In this document: piece after piece, positions 1 through 9,099 of the stretch | Layout of the letters: each line of letters begins with the position of its first letter | Position numbering within the stretch: position 1 is the stretch's first letter | From: Gammaproteobacteria bacterium | GTDB taxonomy: Bacteria; Pseudomonadota; Gammaproteobacteria; GCA-001735895 | DNA: 41,701 nucleotides | Assembly (NCBI GenBank): GCA_020354435.1 | Contig: CP070646.1 | Coordinates: 1,195,095 to 1,236,795, forward strand | Direction of reading: 5' to 3' | Program-made: the position numbers and the translations under genes | Notes under the pieces: generated by a model | What the model was told of the DNA's origin: nothing | Database searches by the model: none | The model's input: only the letters and a program-made list of their open reading frames with translations

Positions 1-812
1 TGCCGATCACCTACTGGGTGTCGCTGATCGGCTCGCTGGCATTGATCGGTTTTCCCGGCTTCTCGGGTTATTTTTCCAAGGACGCGATCCTGATTGCCAC
101 GCAGAACGCTGACGTTCCGGGCGCCGGTTATGCCTTTATCTGCGTGATGCTGGGCGTTTTCGTCACCGCGTTTTACTCGTTCCGCATGTTCTTCCTGGTT
201 TTCCACGGCGAAGAGCGTATGGATAAACACACGCGTGAACATTTGCACGAAACGCCGTGGGTGGTGACCGGGCCGCTGATCGCGCTGGCGATTCCGTCGG
301 TGATCATCGGCTGGATTACGATCGAGGAAGTGCTTTTCGGTGACCTGTTCAAGGAAGCCATCATGGTGTTCGAGGACCACGGCGCGATGGCCGCGGTCGG
401 CGCGGTATTTCATGGTTCGTTCAATTTTGTCATGCACGGATTTGCCGGTCCCGCGGTTTACCTGGCCGGCGCCGGGGTAGTCGCAGCCTGGTACCTGTAC
501 CTGAAGCAGCCGGAGCTGGCCGCCCGGTTGAAGCAGAAACTGGCGCTGCCGTACCGCATTCTGGATAACAAGTATTACTTCGATCGTTTCAACGAAATCG
601 TGTTTGCCGCTACCGCCAGGGGTGTCGGCCAGGTCTTGTGGCGCCTCGGCGATGCATTGATGATCGACGGCCTGGTCGTAAACGGCAGCGCGCGCCTGGT
701 CGGCTGGGTTTCGGGCATCGTGCGCTATGTGCAAACCGGTTATCTGAACCATTACGCGTTTGCGATGATTTCGGGGCTGATCCTGTTACTGGGATGGGTT
801 GTATTGGGCTAA
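1..812 (+). CDS. nuoL: NADH-quinone oxidoreductase subunit L, C-terminal part (cut by window edge)
   Basis: The reading frame is open from base 3 at the window edge and ends with TAA at 810-812, giving about 269 C-terminal residues of a protein normally around 600-650 long. The first residues (PITYWVSLIGSLALIGFPGF) and the following SGYFSKDAI match the antiporter-like core of NuoL, a proton-pumping membrane subunit of respiratory complex I. The rest has further hydrophobic helices and a C-terminal membrane anchor (YAFAMISGLILLLGWVV), as expected for the lateral helix and last transmembrane segment of NuoL. It lies 32 bases before nuoM in the same direction, in the usual nuoL-M-N order. The GTG at 18 is internal to the gene and is not its start. 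Confidence 0.96.
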   Translation, partial: PITYWVSLIGSLALIGFPGFSGYFSKDAILIATQNADVPGAGYAFICVMLGVFVTAFYSFRMFFLVFHGEERMDKHTREHLHETPWVVTGPLIALAIPSVIIGWITIEEVLFGDLFKEAIMVFEDHGAMAAVGAVFHGSFNFVMHGFAGPAVYLAGAGVVAAWYLYLKQPELAARLKQKLALPYRILDNKYYFDRFNEIVFAATARGVGQVLWRLGDALMIDGLVVNGSARLVGWVSGIVRYVQTGYLNHYAFAMISGLILLLGWVVLG

Positions 813-844
813 AGCAGAATAACGACAAGGGTTAACGCTAAATT

Positions 845-2359
845 ATGTACGCTGACTGGCCGCTATTGAGCCTTGTGATCTGGACGCCGATTCTCGGTGG
901 CATCCTGGTGTTGTTTGCCGGAGACAAGGAACCCGCGGGCGCGCGCAAGATTGCCCTGGTGGTGTCGATCGCGACCTTCCTGCTGACGCTGCCGCTGTAT
1001 ACGCAGTTCAACACCGAAACCCACCTGATGCAGTTCGTCGAGCGCCAGCCATGGATCGACGCCTTCGATATCGAGTACTACCTCGGTGTCGACGGTATCT
1101 CGATGCCGTTGATTCTGCTGACGTCGTTTACCACGGTTATCGTCATCATATCGGCCTGGGAAGTCATCCAGTACCGCGCGTCGCAGTATATGGCGGCATT
1201 CCTGATCATGGAAGGTTTCATGATCGGCACCTTTTCCGCGCTCGACGCGGTACTGTTCTATATTTTCTTCGAGGCCATGCTGATACCGATGTTCCTGGTC
1301 ATCGGCGTCTGGGGTGGCGCCAACCGAATTTACGCCACGCTGAAGTTCTTTCTCTATACCTTTATCGGTTCGGTGCTGATGCTGGTCGCGCTGATCTACA
1401 TGTATAACCAGGCAGGCAGTTTCGCGATTTTCGATTTTCACCACCTGAGGCTGTCGTTAACCGAGCAGGTGCTGATCTTCCTCGCCATGCTGGTCGCCTT
1501 CGCGGTCAAGGTGCCGATGTGGCCGGTACACACCTGGTTGCCGGACGCGCACGTCGAAGCGCCGACCGGCGGCTCGGTTATCCTGGCAGCAATCATGTTG
1601 AAGATCGGCGGTTACGGTTTCCTGCGCTTCAGTCTGCCGATCACGCCGGATGCAAGCGCCGAGCTCGACTGGCTTATCATCACGATGTCGCTGACCGCGG
1701 TGGTTTATATCGGTTTTGTCGCCCTGGTTCAGCGCGATATGAAAAAGCTGATTGCCTACTCGTCGATCGCGCATATGGGTTTCGTTACCCTCGGTTTCTT
1801 CATCGTCTTCCGCATCGTCAACTCGGGCTTCGGCGACCAGGGTGCCGCGCTGGCGCTGGAAGGCGGCATGGTGCAAATGGTGTCACACGGTTTTATCTCG
1901 GGCGCGCTGTTCCTCTGCGTCGGCGTCATGTACGATCGCATGCACAGCCGTCAGATCGCCGATTATGGCGGTGTTGTCAACACCATGCCGGTTTTTGCCG
2001 CGTTCATGGTTTTCTTTGCCATGGCCAATGCCGGACTGCCGGGCACTTCGGGATTCGTCGGCGAATTCATGGTCATCCTGGCAAGCTTCAAGGCCAGCTT
2101 CTGGATTGCTTTTCTCGCCGCCCTGACGCTGATCCTCGGCGCTGCCTACACCCTGTGGATGATCAAGCGCGTGGTTTTCGGCGACGTCGCCAACGACAAT
2201 GTTGCGGCGCTCTCGGATATCAACCGGCGCGAATTTTTGTTCCTGGCGATACTGGCGTTGGCGGTGCTGGGTCTCGGCCTGTGGCCCGACCCGCTGGTCG
2301 AGGTCATGCACCCGACAATCGACAACCTGCTTAACCACATTGCGAATTCGAAGATATGA
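845..2359 (+). CDS. nuoM: NADH-quinone oxidoreductase subunit M
   Basis: This encodes 504 residues, close to the usual length of NuoM, the second antiporter-like membrane subunit of complex I (NADH to quinone, coupled to proton translocation). Many hydrophobic helices are visible. Family stretches include EAMLIPMFLVIGVWGG around residues 140-155, the segment VKVPMWPVHTWLPDAHVEAP near residues 220-240 and MANAGLPGTSGFVGEF near residues 395-410. The conserved glutamate of the EAMLIPM segment and the lysine of VKVPMWP are the kind of residues used in proton transfer in this family. The start ATG at 845 follows the nuoL stop by 32 bases. The stop TGA overlaps the nuoN start (ATGA at 2356-2359), so nuoM and nuoN are probably translationally coupled. 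Confidence 0.98.
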   Translation: MYADWPLLSLVIWTPILGGILVLFAGDKEPAGARKIALVVSIATFLLTLPLYTQFNTETHLMQFVERQPWIDAFDIEYYLGVDGISMPLILLTSFTTVIVIISAWEVIQYRASQYMAAFLIMEGFMIGTFSALDAVLFYIFFEAMLIPMFLVIGVWGGANRIYATLKFFLYTFIGSVLMLVALIYMYNQAGSFAIFDFHHLRLSLTEQVLIFLAMLVAFAVKVPMWPVHTWLPDAHVEAPTGGSVILAAIMLKIGGYGFLRFSLPITPDASAELDWLIITMSLTAVVYIGFVALVQRDMKKLIAYSSIAHMGFVTLGFFIVFRIVNSGFGDQGAALALEGGMVQMVSHGFISGALFLCVGVMYDRMHSRQIADYGGVVNTMPVFAAFMVFFAMANAGLPGTSGFVGEFMVILASFKASFWIAFLAALTLILGAAYTLWMIKRVVFGDVANDNVAALSDINRREFLFLAILALAVLGLGLWPDPLVEVMHPTIDNLLNHIANSKI

Positions 2360-3807
2360 GCGCGGAGTTCATTCAGCCTGACTTGATGCCGGCACTGCCG
2401 GAAATGGTAATGCTCGCGATGACTTGCCTGGTGCTGGTGGTCGATTTGTTCCTGCCGCAGGAAAAACGCGGTTTCACGCTGCTGCTGGCGGTGGCAACCC
2501 TGGTTCTGGCGATTGCCGCGGTCGTGTGGGTGGCACCGGTGAATGCGGTTAGCAGTTTCGGCGGATCCTTTGTGCTCGACCAGCTCGCGGTCGTGTTGAA
2601 AATTTCGACCTGCGTGGTTTCCATCCTCGTGTTCATTTATTCGCGTGACTATCTCGTCGATCACGATATCTACCGCGGGGAATACTATGTACTCGGGCTG
2701 TTTGCCACGCTCGGCATGATGGTGATGATTTCGGCGCATTCGTTTTTGCTGATTTATCTCGGCCTCGAGTTACTGTCGCTGTCGCTGTATGCCATGATCG
2801 CGTTCAATCGAAAATCGCTGTCGGCGTCGGAATCGGCGATGAAATATTTCGTGCTGGGGGCGATGGCGTCCGGCCTGTTGCTTTACGGCATTTCGATTTT
2901 CTACGGCATCACCGCTACGCTCGACATCAATCAGTTATCGGCCGAGATCAGCGTCCAGTTCGCGCAACACCCGGTTGCACTCGGCTTTGCGCTGACCTTT
3001 ATCGTCGTCGGCCTGTCGTTCAAGCTCGGCGCGGTACCTTTCCACATGTGGCTGCCGGATATTTATCAGGGCTCGCCGACCTCGGTAACGCTGTTTATCG
3101 GCACCGCGCCCAAGATCGCCGGTTTTGCGATGGCGATTCGGCTGCTGGTGGACGGACTCGGTGAGTTGCAGGTGGACTGGTCGCAGATGCTCACTGCCCT
3201 TGCCATCGCATCGTTGGCGATCGGTAACGTCATTGCGATTGCGCAGACCAATTTCAAGCGAATGCTGGCGTATTCTACGATATCGCATGTCGGTTTCATC
3301 CTACTGGGTATCCTCTCCGCCAGTGCCAACGGTTACGCCTCGGCCATGTTTTACACCATCACCTATGCAATCACGTCGTCGGTGGCTTTCGGCGTTTTGC
3401 TGGTGTTGAACCGCAAGGGATTCGAGGCTGAAGAGATCAGCGATCTGTCGGGGCTGAACGATAGCAATCCCTGGTACGCGGCGCTGCTCGCTATCGCGAT
3501 GTTTTCCATGGCCGGGGTGCCGCCGACGGTCGGTTTTTATGCCAAGCTCAGCGTGCTGCAGGCGGTCGTCGGGGTCGACATGGTCTGGCTTGCGGTGCTG
3601 GCGGTACTGTTCTCGGTTATCGGTCTGTTCTACTATCTGCGCGTGGTCAAGGTCATGTACTTCGACAAGCCGCTGCCGGAGCAGACCACGACGATCAAGG
3701 AGGCGCTCGACGTCAAGCTGCTGCTCGGCGCCAACAGCCTCAGCCTGATCCTGCTCGGCATGTTCCCGTCGACGCTGATGGCCTACTGCATCCTCGCCTT
3801 CAGCTAG
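2356..3807 (+). CDS. nuoN: NADH-quinone oxidoreductase subunit N
   Basis: This encodes 483 residues, the usual size of NuoN, the third antiporter-like membrane subunit of complex I. Diagnostic stretches include the segment SAHSFLLIYLGLELLSLSLY near residues 125-145, VGLSFKLGAVPFHMWLPDIY near residues 215-235 and MAGVPPTVGFYAKL near residues 390-405. The ATG overlaps the nuoM stop by four bases. This is the last gene of the nuo operon, and the next 300 bases are non-coding. I see no simple hairpin plus T-run directly after the TAG stop, so where transcription ends is unclear. Confidence 0.98.
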   Translation: MSAEFIQPDLMPALPEMVMLAMTCLVLVVDLFLPQEKRGFTLLLAVATLVLAIAAVVWVAPVNAVSSFGGSFVLDQLAVVLKISTCVVSILVFIYSRDYLVDHDIYRGEYYVLGLFATLGMMVMISAHSFLLIYLGLELLSLSLYAMIAFNRKSLSASESAMKYFVLGAMASGLLLYGISIFYGITATLDINQLSAEISVQFAQHPVALGFALTFIVVGLSFKLGAVPFHMWLPDIYQGSPTSVTLFIGTAPKIAGFAMAIRLLVDGLGELQVDWSQMLTALAIASLAIGNVIAIAQTNFKRMLAYSTISHVGFILLGILSASANGYASAMFYTITYAITSSVAFGVLLVLNRKGFEAEEISDLSGLNDSNPWYAALLAIAMFSMAGVPPTVGFYAKLSVLQAVVGVDMVWLAVLAVLFSVIGLFYYLRVVKVMYFDKPLPEQTTTIKEALDVKLLLGANSLSLILLGMFPSTLMAYCILAFS

Positions 3808-3891
3808 TCATTATCCCTTCGAACGCAGGCGGCGGGATTCGATTATTCCGGTGGGACTTTGATTGATGTTGTCCTAATTTGTACCTTCGAG

Positions 3892-3962
3892 GGGGTCAGA
3901 GCAAAAATTTCGTTGCCGCCGTGCCGATAGCTTAAATGAGCTGAAATTTTTGGTCTGACCCC
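3892..3962. repeat. Inverted repeat with 19-base arms, REP/MITE-like
   Basis: The left arm 3892-3910 (GGGGTCAGAGCAAAAATTT) and the right arm 3944-3962 are reverse complements apart from one mismatch, separated by a 33-base core. This lies after nuoN and outside any gene. Similar GGGGTCAGA palindromes are familiar from intergenic DNA of gammaproteobacteria that carry REP-associated tyrosine transposases; that link is from general knowledge and inference, and no transposase is present here. It could also act as a hairpin at the 3' end of the nuo transcript, although no T-run follows. Confidence 0.7.
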
Positions 3963-4000
3963 GGGTGTCGAAGTGTTGCATTCCCAATAACCGAACGCCC

Positions 4001-4026
4001 GGGGACAGACCTTCAGCTCTGTCCCC
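4001..4026. repeat. Second inverted repeat (GGGGACAGA / TCTGTCCCC)
   Basis: Perfect 9-base arms at 4001-4009 and 4018-4026 enclose an 8-base loop. It lies 38 bases after the first inverted repeat and shares its G4-N-CAGA style, so the two may be related mobile or REP-like units inserted next to each other. The flanks hold no recognisable gene. Confidence 0.65.
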
Positions 4027-4068
4027 CTCAAAGGTGCGAGGTTGGATGACATCAATACAACCGACCTC

Positions 4069-4097
4069 TTGTAAATTTTGTTCATTGTAGCTATCAT
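4069..4097 (+). promoter_or_regulatory. Predicted sigma-70 promoter of the initiator tRNA gene
   Basis: A -35-like TTGTAA (4069-4074) and a -10-like TATCAT (4092-4097) are separated by exactly 17 bases. A GC-rich stretch (CCGCGCC) follows before the expected start near 4104-4106, a few bases before the tRNA. A GC-rich discriminator is typical of stringently controlled stable-RNA promoters. Transcription may also enter from nuoN. Confidence 0.6.
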
Positions 4098-4110
4098 TCC
4101 GCGCCTCTGA

Positions 4111-4187
<77 letters not shown>

Positions 4188-4194
4188 ATTACCG

Positions 4195-4218
4195 AAAGGC
4201 CCTTTAAGGGCCTTTTTT
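4195..4218 (+). terminator. Rho-independent terminator after the initiator tRNA
   Basis: The stem AAAGGCCC (4195-4202) / GGGCCTTT (4208-4215) has a 5-base loop, and the T-run is 4213-4218. It starts 8 bases after the tRNA CCA end. The arms are the same as those of a second terminator just upstream of rimP. Confidence 0.85.
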
Positions 4219-4234
4219 CGTGCTAAGCGGGACC

Positions 4235-4264
4235 TTGTGGTTACGCGGCTGTTTGTAGTACTAT
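4235..4264 (+). promoter_or_regulatory. Possible promoter for the rimP-nusA-infB operon
   Basis: A -35-like TTGTGG (4235-4240) and a -10-like TACTAT (4259-4264) lie 18 bases apart, followed by a GC-rich discriminator (GCGCGTCC). This would restart transcription after the tRNA terminator and give a leader of about 170 bases before rimP. Both boxes are imperfect, and the site overlaps the 5' arm of a possible long stem (4251-4259), so either reading may be wrong. Confidence 0.4.
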
Positions 4265-4363
4265 GCGCGTCCGTAGCGGATCGGTCGAAGCATATGCCCT
4301 GCGGCCGTATCGACCGGGCGGGTTGAAATCCGTCCCGTTACCCATATTTAGCTGACTACAAAC
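4251..4363 (+). ncRNA. Predicted folded leader RNA upstream of rimP
   Basis: Complementary segments nest within this non-coding stretch. An outer stem is possible between GTTTGTAGT (4251-4259) and ACTACAAAC (4355-4363). Inside it are a small hairpin TCCG-TAG-CGGA (4270-4280), a stem GGTCGA/TCGACC (4283-4288 with 4310-4315) and an adjoining stem GGGCGG/CCGTCC with one G-U pair (4316-4321 with 4330-4335, loop 4322-4329). A terminator-like hairpin follows before rimP. This architecture resembles a transcription attenuator. A rimP leader motif has been described in gammaproteobacteria, but I cannot confirm membership by eye. It could instead be a short independent RNA. Confidence 0.5.
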
Positions 4364-4396
4364 GGATCTTGGTCCAGGCGCAGTCAGTAGTCAGTT

Positions 4397-4420
4397 AAAA
4401 GGCCCATACGGGCCTTTTTT
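4397..4420 (+). terminator. Terminator/attenuator hairpin just before rimP
   Basis: The stem AAAAGGCCC (4397-4405) / GGGCCTTTT (4410-4418) has loop ATAC, and the T-run is 4415-4420. It ends 22 bases before the rimP GTG. A full intrinsic terminator inside the 5' leader implies either an attenuation step for the operon or the 3' end of a separate leader RNA. E. coli also has terminators between metY and rimP with substantial read-through. Confidence 0.8.
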
Positions 4421-4442
4421 ATTGGTTTTCTGGAGGTTGCAG

Positions 4443-4889
4443 GTGCAGGATTTGACGCCATTTTTCGAACCGGTGATCGAGTCGATGGGTTATGAACTCG
4501 TCGGCGTCGAGTTTCTCGGTGGCGGCGGGCACGGTACCTTGCGCGTTTATATCGACCGCGACGACGGCGTCAGCGTCGACGATTGCGCCGCGATCAGCCA
4601 CCAGATCAGCGGGATCCTCGATATCGAGGAACCGATCAAGCAGGCCTATGACCTCGAGGTTTCATCGCCGGGTATCGACAGGCCGCTGTTCAAGCTGGCA
4701 GACTTCCAGCGTTTCGCAGGCCAGACGGCCAGAATCAAGCTGGCGATTGCGCAACAGGGACGTAAGAATTTCAAGGGTCGGCTACAGGGTGTAGCCGATG
4801 ACAAGATGGTAAGGATCGAGGTAGACGGAGAAGAATTCAGTCTGCCTTTCGCCGATATCGCCAGGGCGAATCTGGTCGGCGAGTTTTAG
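4443..4889 (+). CDS. rimP: Ribosome maturation factor RimP
   Basis: This encodes 148 residues, the normal RimP length. RimP is a cytoplasmic factor needed for 30S subunit maturation. Family stretches are GYELVGVEFLGGG near residue 18, the segment YIDRDDGVSVDDCAAISHQI near residues 36-55 and the signature LEVSSPGIDRPLF near residue 73, followed by a C-terminal Sm-like domain. I chose the GTG at 4443 because a strong AGGTTGC-preceding GGAGG (4432-4436) sits 6 bases upstream and the protein then begins as RimP proteins do. An in-frame TTG at 4422 would place the start inside the terminator. First gene of the rimP-nusA-infB operon. Confidence 0.97.
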   Translation: MQDLTPFFEPVIESMGYELVGVEFLGGGGHGTLRVYIDRDDGVSVDDCAAISHQISGILDIEEPIKQAYDLEVSSPGIDRPLFKLADFQRFAGQTARIKLAIAQQGRKNFKGRLQGVADDKMVRIEVDGEEFSLPFADIARANLVGEF

Positions 4890-4948
4890 AACAGGACCGT
4901 TTGCCACGGACAGCAAGGGTCAGGTAGACATTATTGCGAGTAACGACA

Positions 4949-6457
4949 ATGGAAAACAAAGAAATTTTGTTAGTAGCGGACACCGTCTCCAATGAAAAAG
5001 GCGTCGATCGCGAGGTTATTTTCGAAGCGATCGAAGCCGCACTGGCGTCGGCAACGCGCAAGAAACATCAGCAGGATATCGAGGTACGGGTCGATATCGA
5101 CCGCAATACCGGCGATTACGACACTTACCGCCGCTGGGAAGTGGTCGAGCCGGGTGAAGATGGGGGTCTGGAAGAGCCGCTACGCCAGATTACGCTGGAA
5201 GCTGCACAGATCGACCAGCCGGAAATCCAGGTCGGTGATTTTATCGAGGAACAGATCGAGTCGGTCGAATTCGGTCGCATCGCCGCGCAGACCGCCAAGC
5301 AGGTCATCGTGCAAAAGGTGCGCGAGGCCGAGCGCCGTAAGGTTATCGATGCCTATGCCGATCGTGAAGGCACCCTGGTCATGGGCCAGGTCAAGCGCGT
5401 CGAGCGCGGTAACGTCTATGTCGACCTGGGTGATAACGCCGAGGGTTTCATCCCGCGCGAGGAAATGATTCCGCGTGAATCGGTGCGTCCGGGCGATCGC
5501 GTGCGCGGTTACCTTTACAAGATTGCCTCCGAGGTGCGCGGCCCGCAGTTATTCATCAGCCGTACCGCCCCCGAGTTTCTGGTCGAACTGTTCAAGCTCG
5601 AAGTACCGGAAGTCGGGCAGGAGCTGATCGAGATCATCTCGGCTGCACGCGATCCGGGCATGCGCGCCAAGATCGCGGTTAAGAGCAATGATCCACGCAT
5701 GGACCCGGTCGGTGCCTGTGTCGGCATGCGTGGTTCGCGCGTGCAATCGGTTTCCAACGAACTCGCCGGTGAAAGGGTGGATATTATCCTGTGGGATGAA
5801 AATCCGGCGCAGTTCGCGGTTAATGCGATGTCGCCGGCAGAGGTGACCTCTATCGTTATCGATGAAGAGGCTAACTCGATGGATATCGCGGTGCCGGAAG
5901 ACAAGCTGTCCCAGGCCATCGGTCGGGGTGGTCAGAACATAAAACTGGCGAGTCAGCTAACCGGCTGGATTCTGAACGTCATGGATGAAGCCGCCGCCGA
6001 AGAAAAATCGGAAGGCGAGTCACGGCAACTGGTCGAAAACTTCATGACCCAGCTTGATGTCGACGAAGAGGTCGCCATAATCCTGGTGCAGGAAGGTTTG
6101 ACCACGATCGACGAGGTCGCCTACATCCCCGAGTCGGAGCTGCTCGAAATCGAGGAATTCGATGAAGAAATCGTGCACGAACTGCGCGGGCGCGCGCGTG
6201 ACGCGCTGCTGACGATGGCGATCGCGCGTGAAGAAACCGCCGAGGCCGGCGAACCGCAGGACGATCTGCTTAACATGGAATACATGACCAGTGAACTGGC
6301 ACACAAACTGTCGCTGCGCGGCATTTGCACAATGGAAGACCTCGCCGAGCAGTCGACCGACGAGCTCGAGGAAATCGAAGGCATAGACGCCGAGTTCGCC
6401 GGCAAGCTAATCATGAAAGCGCGTGAACCCTGGTTCGCGGAAGCGGAGTCCGAGTAG
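4949..6457 (+). CDS. nusA: Transcription termination/antitermination protein NusA
   Basis: This encodes 502 residues (E. coli NusA has 495). NusA binds RNA polymerase and nascent RNA, promotes pausing and takes part in termination, antitermination and rRNA synthesis. The N-terminal domain begins [19 protein letters not shown]. An S1 domain covers about residues 135-200 ([20 protein letters not shown]). Two KH domains follow, with [13 protein letters not shown] near residue 255 and the [18 protein letters not shown] segment near residues 325-345. Two acidic C-terminal helix-hairpin-helix repeats ([20 protein letters not shown] and [20 protein letters not shown]) follow. The ATG at 4949 matches homologues better than an in-frame TTG at 4934. 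No strong Shine-Dalgarno is visible. Confidence 0.98.
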   Translation: MENKEILLVADTVSNEKGVDREVIFEAIEAALASATRKKHQQDIEVRVDIDRNTGDYDTYRRWEVVEPGEDGGLEEPLRQITLEAAQIDQPEIQVGDFIEEQIESVEFGRIAAQTAKQVIVQKVREAERRKVIDAYADREGTLVMGQVKRVERGNVYVDLGDNAEGFIPREEMIPRESVRPGDRVRGYLYKIASEVRGPQLFISRTAPEFLVELFKLEVPEVGQELIEIISAARDPGMRAKIAVKSNDPRMDPVGACVGMRGSRVQSVSNELAGERVDIILWDENPAQFAVNAMSPAEVTSIVIDEEANSMDIAVPEDKLSQAIGRGGQNIKLASQLTGWILNVMDEAAAEEKSEGESRQLVENFMTQLDVDEEVAIILVQEGLTTIDEVAYIPESELLEIEEFDEEIVHELRGRARDALLTMAIAREETAEAGEPQDDLLNMEYMTSELAHKLSLRGICTMEDLAEQSTDELEEIEGIDAEFAGKLIMKAREPWFAEAESE

Positions 6458-6502
6458 GTTTTTTTCGCGGCTTTCGGCAAAATACGTACTGGATAGATAA
6501 TC

Positions 6503-9088
6503 ATGGCAAACGTAACAGCTAAACAACTTTCAGAAGTCATCGGAATCAGCATTGAGAAACTGCTGGATCAATTGAAAACCGCGGGTGTTGAAGTCAGCGG
6601 CGCGGATGATCCCATTTCCGACGAAGACAAAATGAAGCTGCTGGAATCGCTGCGTTCTAGCCATGGCAAGACAGAGGTTTCCGGGCCGAAAAAGATTACC
6701 CTGCGCCGCAAGAGCAAAAGCGAACTCAAGGTAGCCGGCACCTCGGGTTCGGGCCGCAATACGACCACCAAAACGATTAACGTCGAAGTACGCAAGAAGC
6801 GTACCTACGTGCGCCGTGCTGATATCGAAGCCGAGGAAATGAAGCAACAGCAGGAAGCCGAAGCCGCGGCCGAAGAGCAGAGCCGGTTACAGCAGCAGCA
6901 GGCCGAGGAAGCAGCCCGCCAGGCCGAGGCGGCGGCCCAGGCTGAAGCCGAGGCGGCAAAGGCGGCCGCCGAGGAAACCGCGCGTGCCGAGGCGGAAAAG
7001 AAGGCTTATGAGAAAAGTCTGCAGGAAGTCGAGGCGGCGCAAAAGGAAATCGAAAAGCAGCGAGCCGAAGCCGAAGCAGTCGAGGCTGCCGAAGCTGCCG
7101 CGCGTGCAGCGCTGGAACAGGCAGCCGTGGCCAGTGCTGCGGCGGCCGCCGACAAGCCCGGAAAACACGGCAAGCACGAAGACCGTCATACCCGTTACGG
7201 GCGCAAGGAATTGCACGTCAAGGAATCGGCACATCAGCCCAATCGCAAGCAAAAGTTCAAAAAGGGTCAGAAACAGGTGCACGAAATTACGCGTCAGCAC
7301 CAGTTTGAAAAGCCGACCGCACCGGTGGTTCGCAATGTCGAGGTGCCCGAGGCCATATCGGTCGCCGATCTCGCCCAGCGCATGGCGGTCAAGGCTGGCG
7401 ACGTGATCAAGACCCTGATGCAGATGGGCACCATGGCCACGATCAACGAAATCCTGGATCATGACACGGCAACGCTGGTGGTCGAGGAAATGGGGCATGT
7501 CGCCGTCAGCGCCGCCAGCGAGGACGATTTCGAGAAAGAGTTACAGGCGAGTGCCGAGCAGGCGGGTGAAGCAAAGGCTACCCGCCCACCGGTGGTCACT
7601 ATCATGGGCCATGTCGACCATGGCAAGACCTCGCTGCTCGATTACATCCGCAAGTCACGCGTGACCTCGGGCGAGGCTGGTGGTATTACCCAGCATATCG
7701 GTGCCTATCACGTCGAAACCGACAAAGGTATTATTACCTTCCTCGATACCCCCGGCCATGCCGCATTTTCGGCCATGCGCGCACGCGGCGCCCAGGCGAC
7801 GGATATCGTTGTACTGGTCGTTGCCGCAGACGATGGCGTGATGCCGCAAACCAAGGAAGCGATTCAGCATGCCGGCGCGGCAGGAGTGCCACTGGTGGTT
7901 GCGGTCAACAAGATCGACAAGGAGGATGCCGATCCGGATCGGGTCAAGAACGAGCTGGCCGCGCTGGAAGTCATTCCCGAGGAATGGGGCGGTGAGAACA
8001 TTTTCGTCAACGTTTCCGCGATAACCGGTGAAGGCGTCGACAATCTGCTCGACTCGATCCTGCTGCAGGCGGAAATACTGGAACTCGAAGCCGTCGACAA
8101 GGGTAACGCCAAGGGCATTGTTGTAGAGGCTTCGCTCGACAAGGGCCGCGGGCCGGTGGCAACGGTGCTGGTCCAGTCCGGCCTGCTGCAACAGGGACAG
8201 ATGCTGCTGGCCGGTACTCAGTACGGTCGCGTACGCGCGATGTACGACGAATCCGCCAGCACGATCAAATCCGCCGGGCCGTCGATGCCGGCGGTGGTGC
8301 TGGGACTGTCGGGCGTACCCAACGCGGGTGACGAGGTTTTTGTCGTCGAAAACGAACGCAGGGCGCGTGAATTCGCCGAGATTCGTGAAGCCAAGATTCG
8401 CGAAACCAAGCTTGCCGACCAGCAGAAGGCGAAGCTGCAGGGTATGTTCGACGCCATGGCCGAGGGCGAGGTCGCCGAGATCAATATCCTGGTCAAGGCC
8501 GACGTACAGGGCAGTGCCGAAGCGATCCGTGAATCGCTGGACAAACTGTCTACCGACGAGGTTCGCACCCGCCTGGTTGCAACCGGTGTCGGTGGAATCA
8601 ATGAGTCGGATATCAACCTGGCCGCTGCATCGGATGCGATCGTGATCGGATTTAACGTCCGTGCCGATAACTCGGCCAAGCGAGTCGCCGGCGACTATGG
8701 CATCGAAATCCGTTACTACAGCGTCATCTACGATATTATCGATGATATCAAGGCGATCATGTCCGGCATGCTGTCGCCGGAGGCGCAGGAAAATATCATT
8801 GGCCTGGCCGAGGTAAAAGACGTGTTCCGCTCGCCCAAATTCGGTGACGTTGCCGGTTCCATCGTGGTCGAGGGCGTGGTGCGCAAGGGCCAGCCGATTC
8901 GAGTATTACGCGATAATGTCGTTATTTACGAGGGCGAACTCGAGTCGCTGCGCCGCTTCAAGGATCCGGTCGAGGAAGTACGTATGGGCACCGAATGCGG
9001 CATCGCGGTGAAAAACTACAACGATGTCAGGCCCGGCGACCAGATCGAGGTTTACGAACGCGTCGAGGTGGCGCGCTCGATCGACTGA
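6503..9088 (+). CDS. infB: Translation initiation factor IF-2
   Basis: This encodes 861 residues. IF2 is the GTPase that brings formylated initiator tRNA to the 30S subunit and promotes subunit joining. An IF2 N-terminal subdomain is seen at residues 1-50 ([20 protein letters not shown]). A long Ala/Glu/Gln-rich, probably helical linker (about 110-220) follows, then a Lys/His-rich basic stretch (about 220-265). The G domain has G1 GHVDHGKTS (about 368), G3 DTPGHAAF (about 415) and G4 NKID (about 469), followed by the IF2 beta-barrel, linker and tRNA-binding C2 domains. The initiator tRNA it binds is encoded at the head of this gene cluster. Low-complexity linkers of this sort vary freely between species. 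Confidence 0.98.
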   Translation: MANVTAKQLSEVIGISIEKLLDQLKTAGVEVSGADDPISDEDKMKLLESLRSSHGKTEVSGPKKITLRRKSKSELKVAGTSGSGRNTTTKTINVEVRKKRTYVRRADIEAEEMKQQQEAEAAAEEQSRLQQQQAEEAARQAEAAAQAEAEAAKAAAEETARAEAEKKAYEKSLQEVEAAQKEIEKQRAEAEAVEAAEAAARAALEQAAVASAAAAADKPGKHGKHEDRHTRYGRKELHVKESAHQPNRKQKFKKGQKQVHEITRQHQFEKPTAPVVRNVEVPEAISVADLAQRMAVKAGDVIKTLMQMGTMATINEILDHDTATLVVEEMGHVAVSAASEDDFEKELQASAEQAGEAKATRPPVVTIMGHVDHGKTSLLDYIRKSRVTSGEAGGITQHIGAYHVETDKGIITFLDTPGHAAFSAMRARGAQATDIVVLVVAADDGVMPQTKEAIQHAGAAGVPLVVAVNKIDKEDADPDRVKNELAALEVIPEEWGGENIFVNVSAITGEGVDNLLDSILLQAEILELEAVDKGNAKGIVVEASLDKGRGPVATVLVQSGLLQQGQMLLAGTQYGRVRAMYDESASTIKSAGPSMPAVVLGLSGVPNAGDEVFVVENERRAREFAEIREAKIRETKLADQQKAKLQGMFDAMAEGEVAEINILVKADVQGSAEAIRESLDKLSTDEVRTRLVATGVGGINESDINLAAASDAIVIGFNVRADNSAKRVAGDYGIEIRYYSVIYDIIDDIKAIMSGMLSPEAQENIIGLAEVKDVFRSPKFGDVAGSIVVEGVVRKGQPIRVLRDNVVIYEGELESLRRFKDPVEEVRMGTECGIAVKNYNDVRPGDQIEVYERVEVARSID

Positions 9089-9099
9089 GTGTCTCCGAG

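Noticed and set aside
863..1444. Minus-strand reading frame of 193 codons opposite nuoM
   Set aside because: It lies entirely opposite a well-supported gene and has the low-complexity, His/Gln/Arg/Asp-rich composition of an antisense shadow.
1519..2334. Plus-strand frame of 271 codons inside nuoM
   Set aside because: Out-of-frame shadow of nuoM with arginine-rich, non-membrane composition; nuoM itself is intact.
6840..7160. Repeat-like Ala/Glu/Gln-rich stretch in infB as a possible DNA repeat array
   Set aside because: It encodes the variable helical linker of IF2, which is low-complexity in many bacteria. There is no regular repeat unit at the DNA level.
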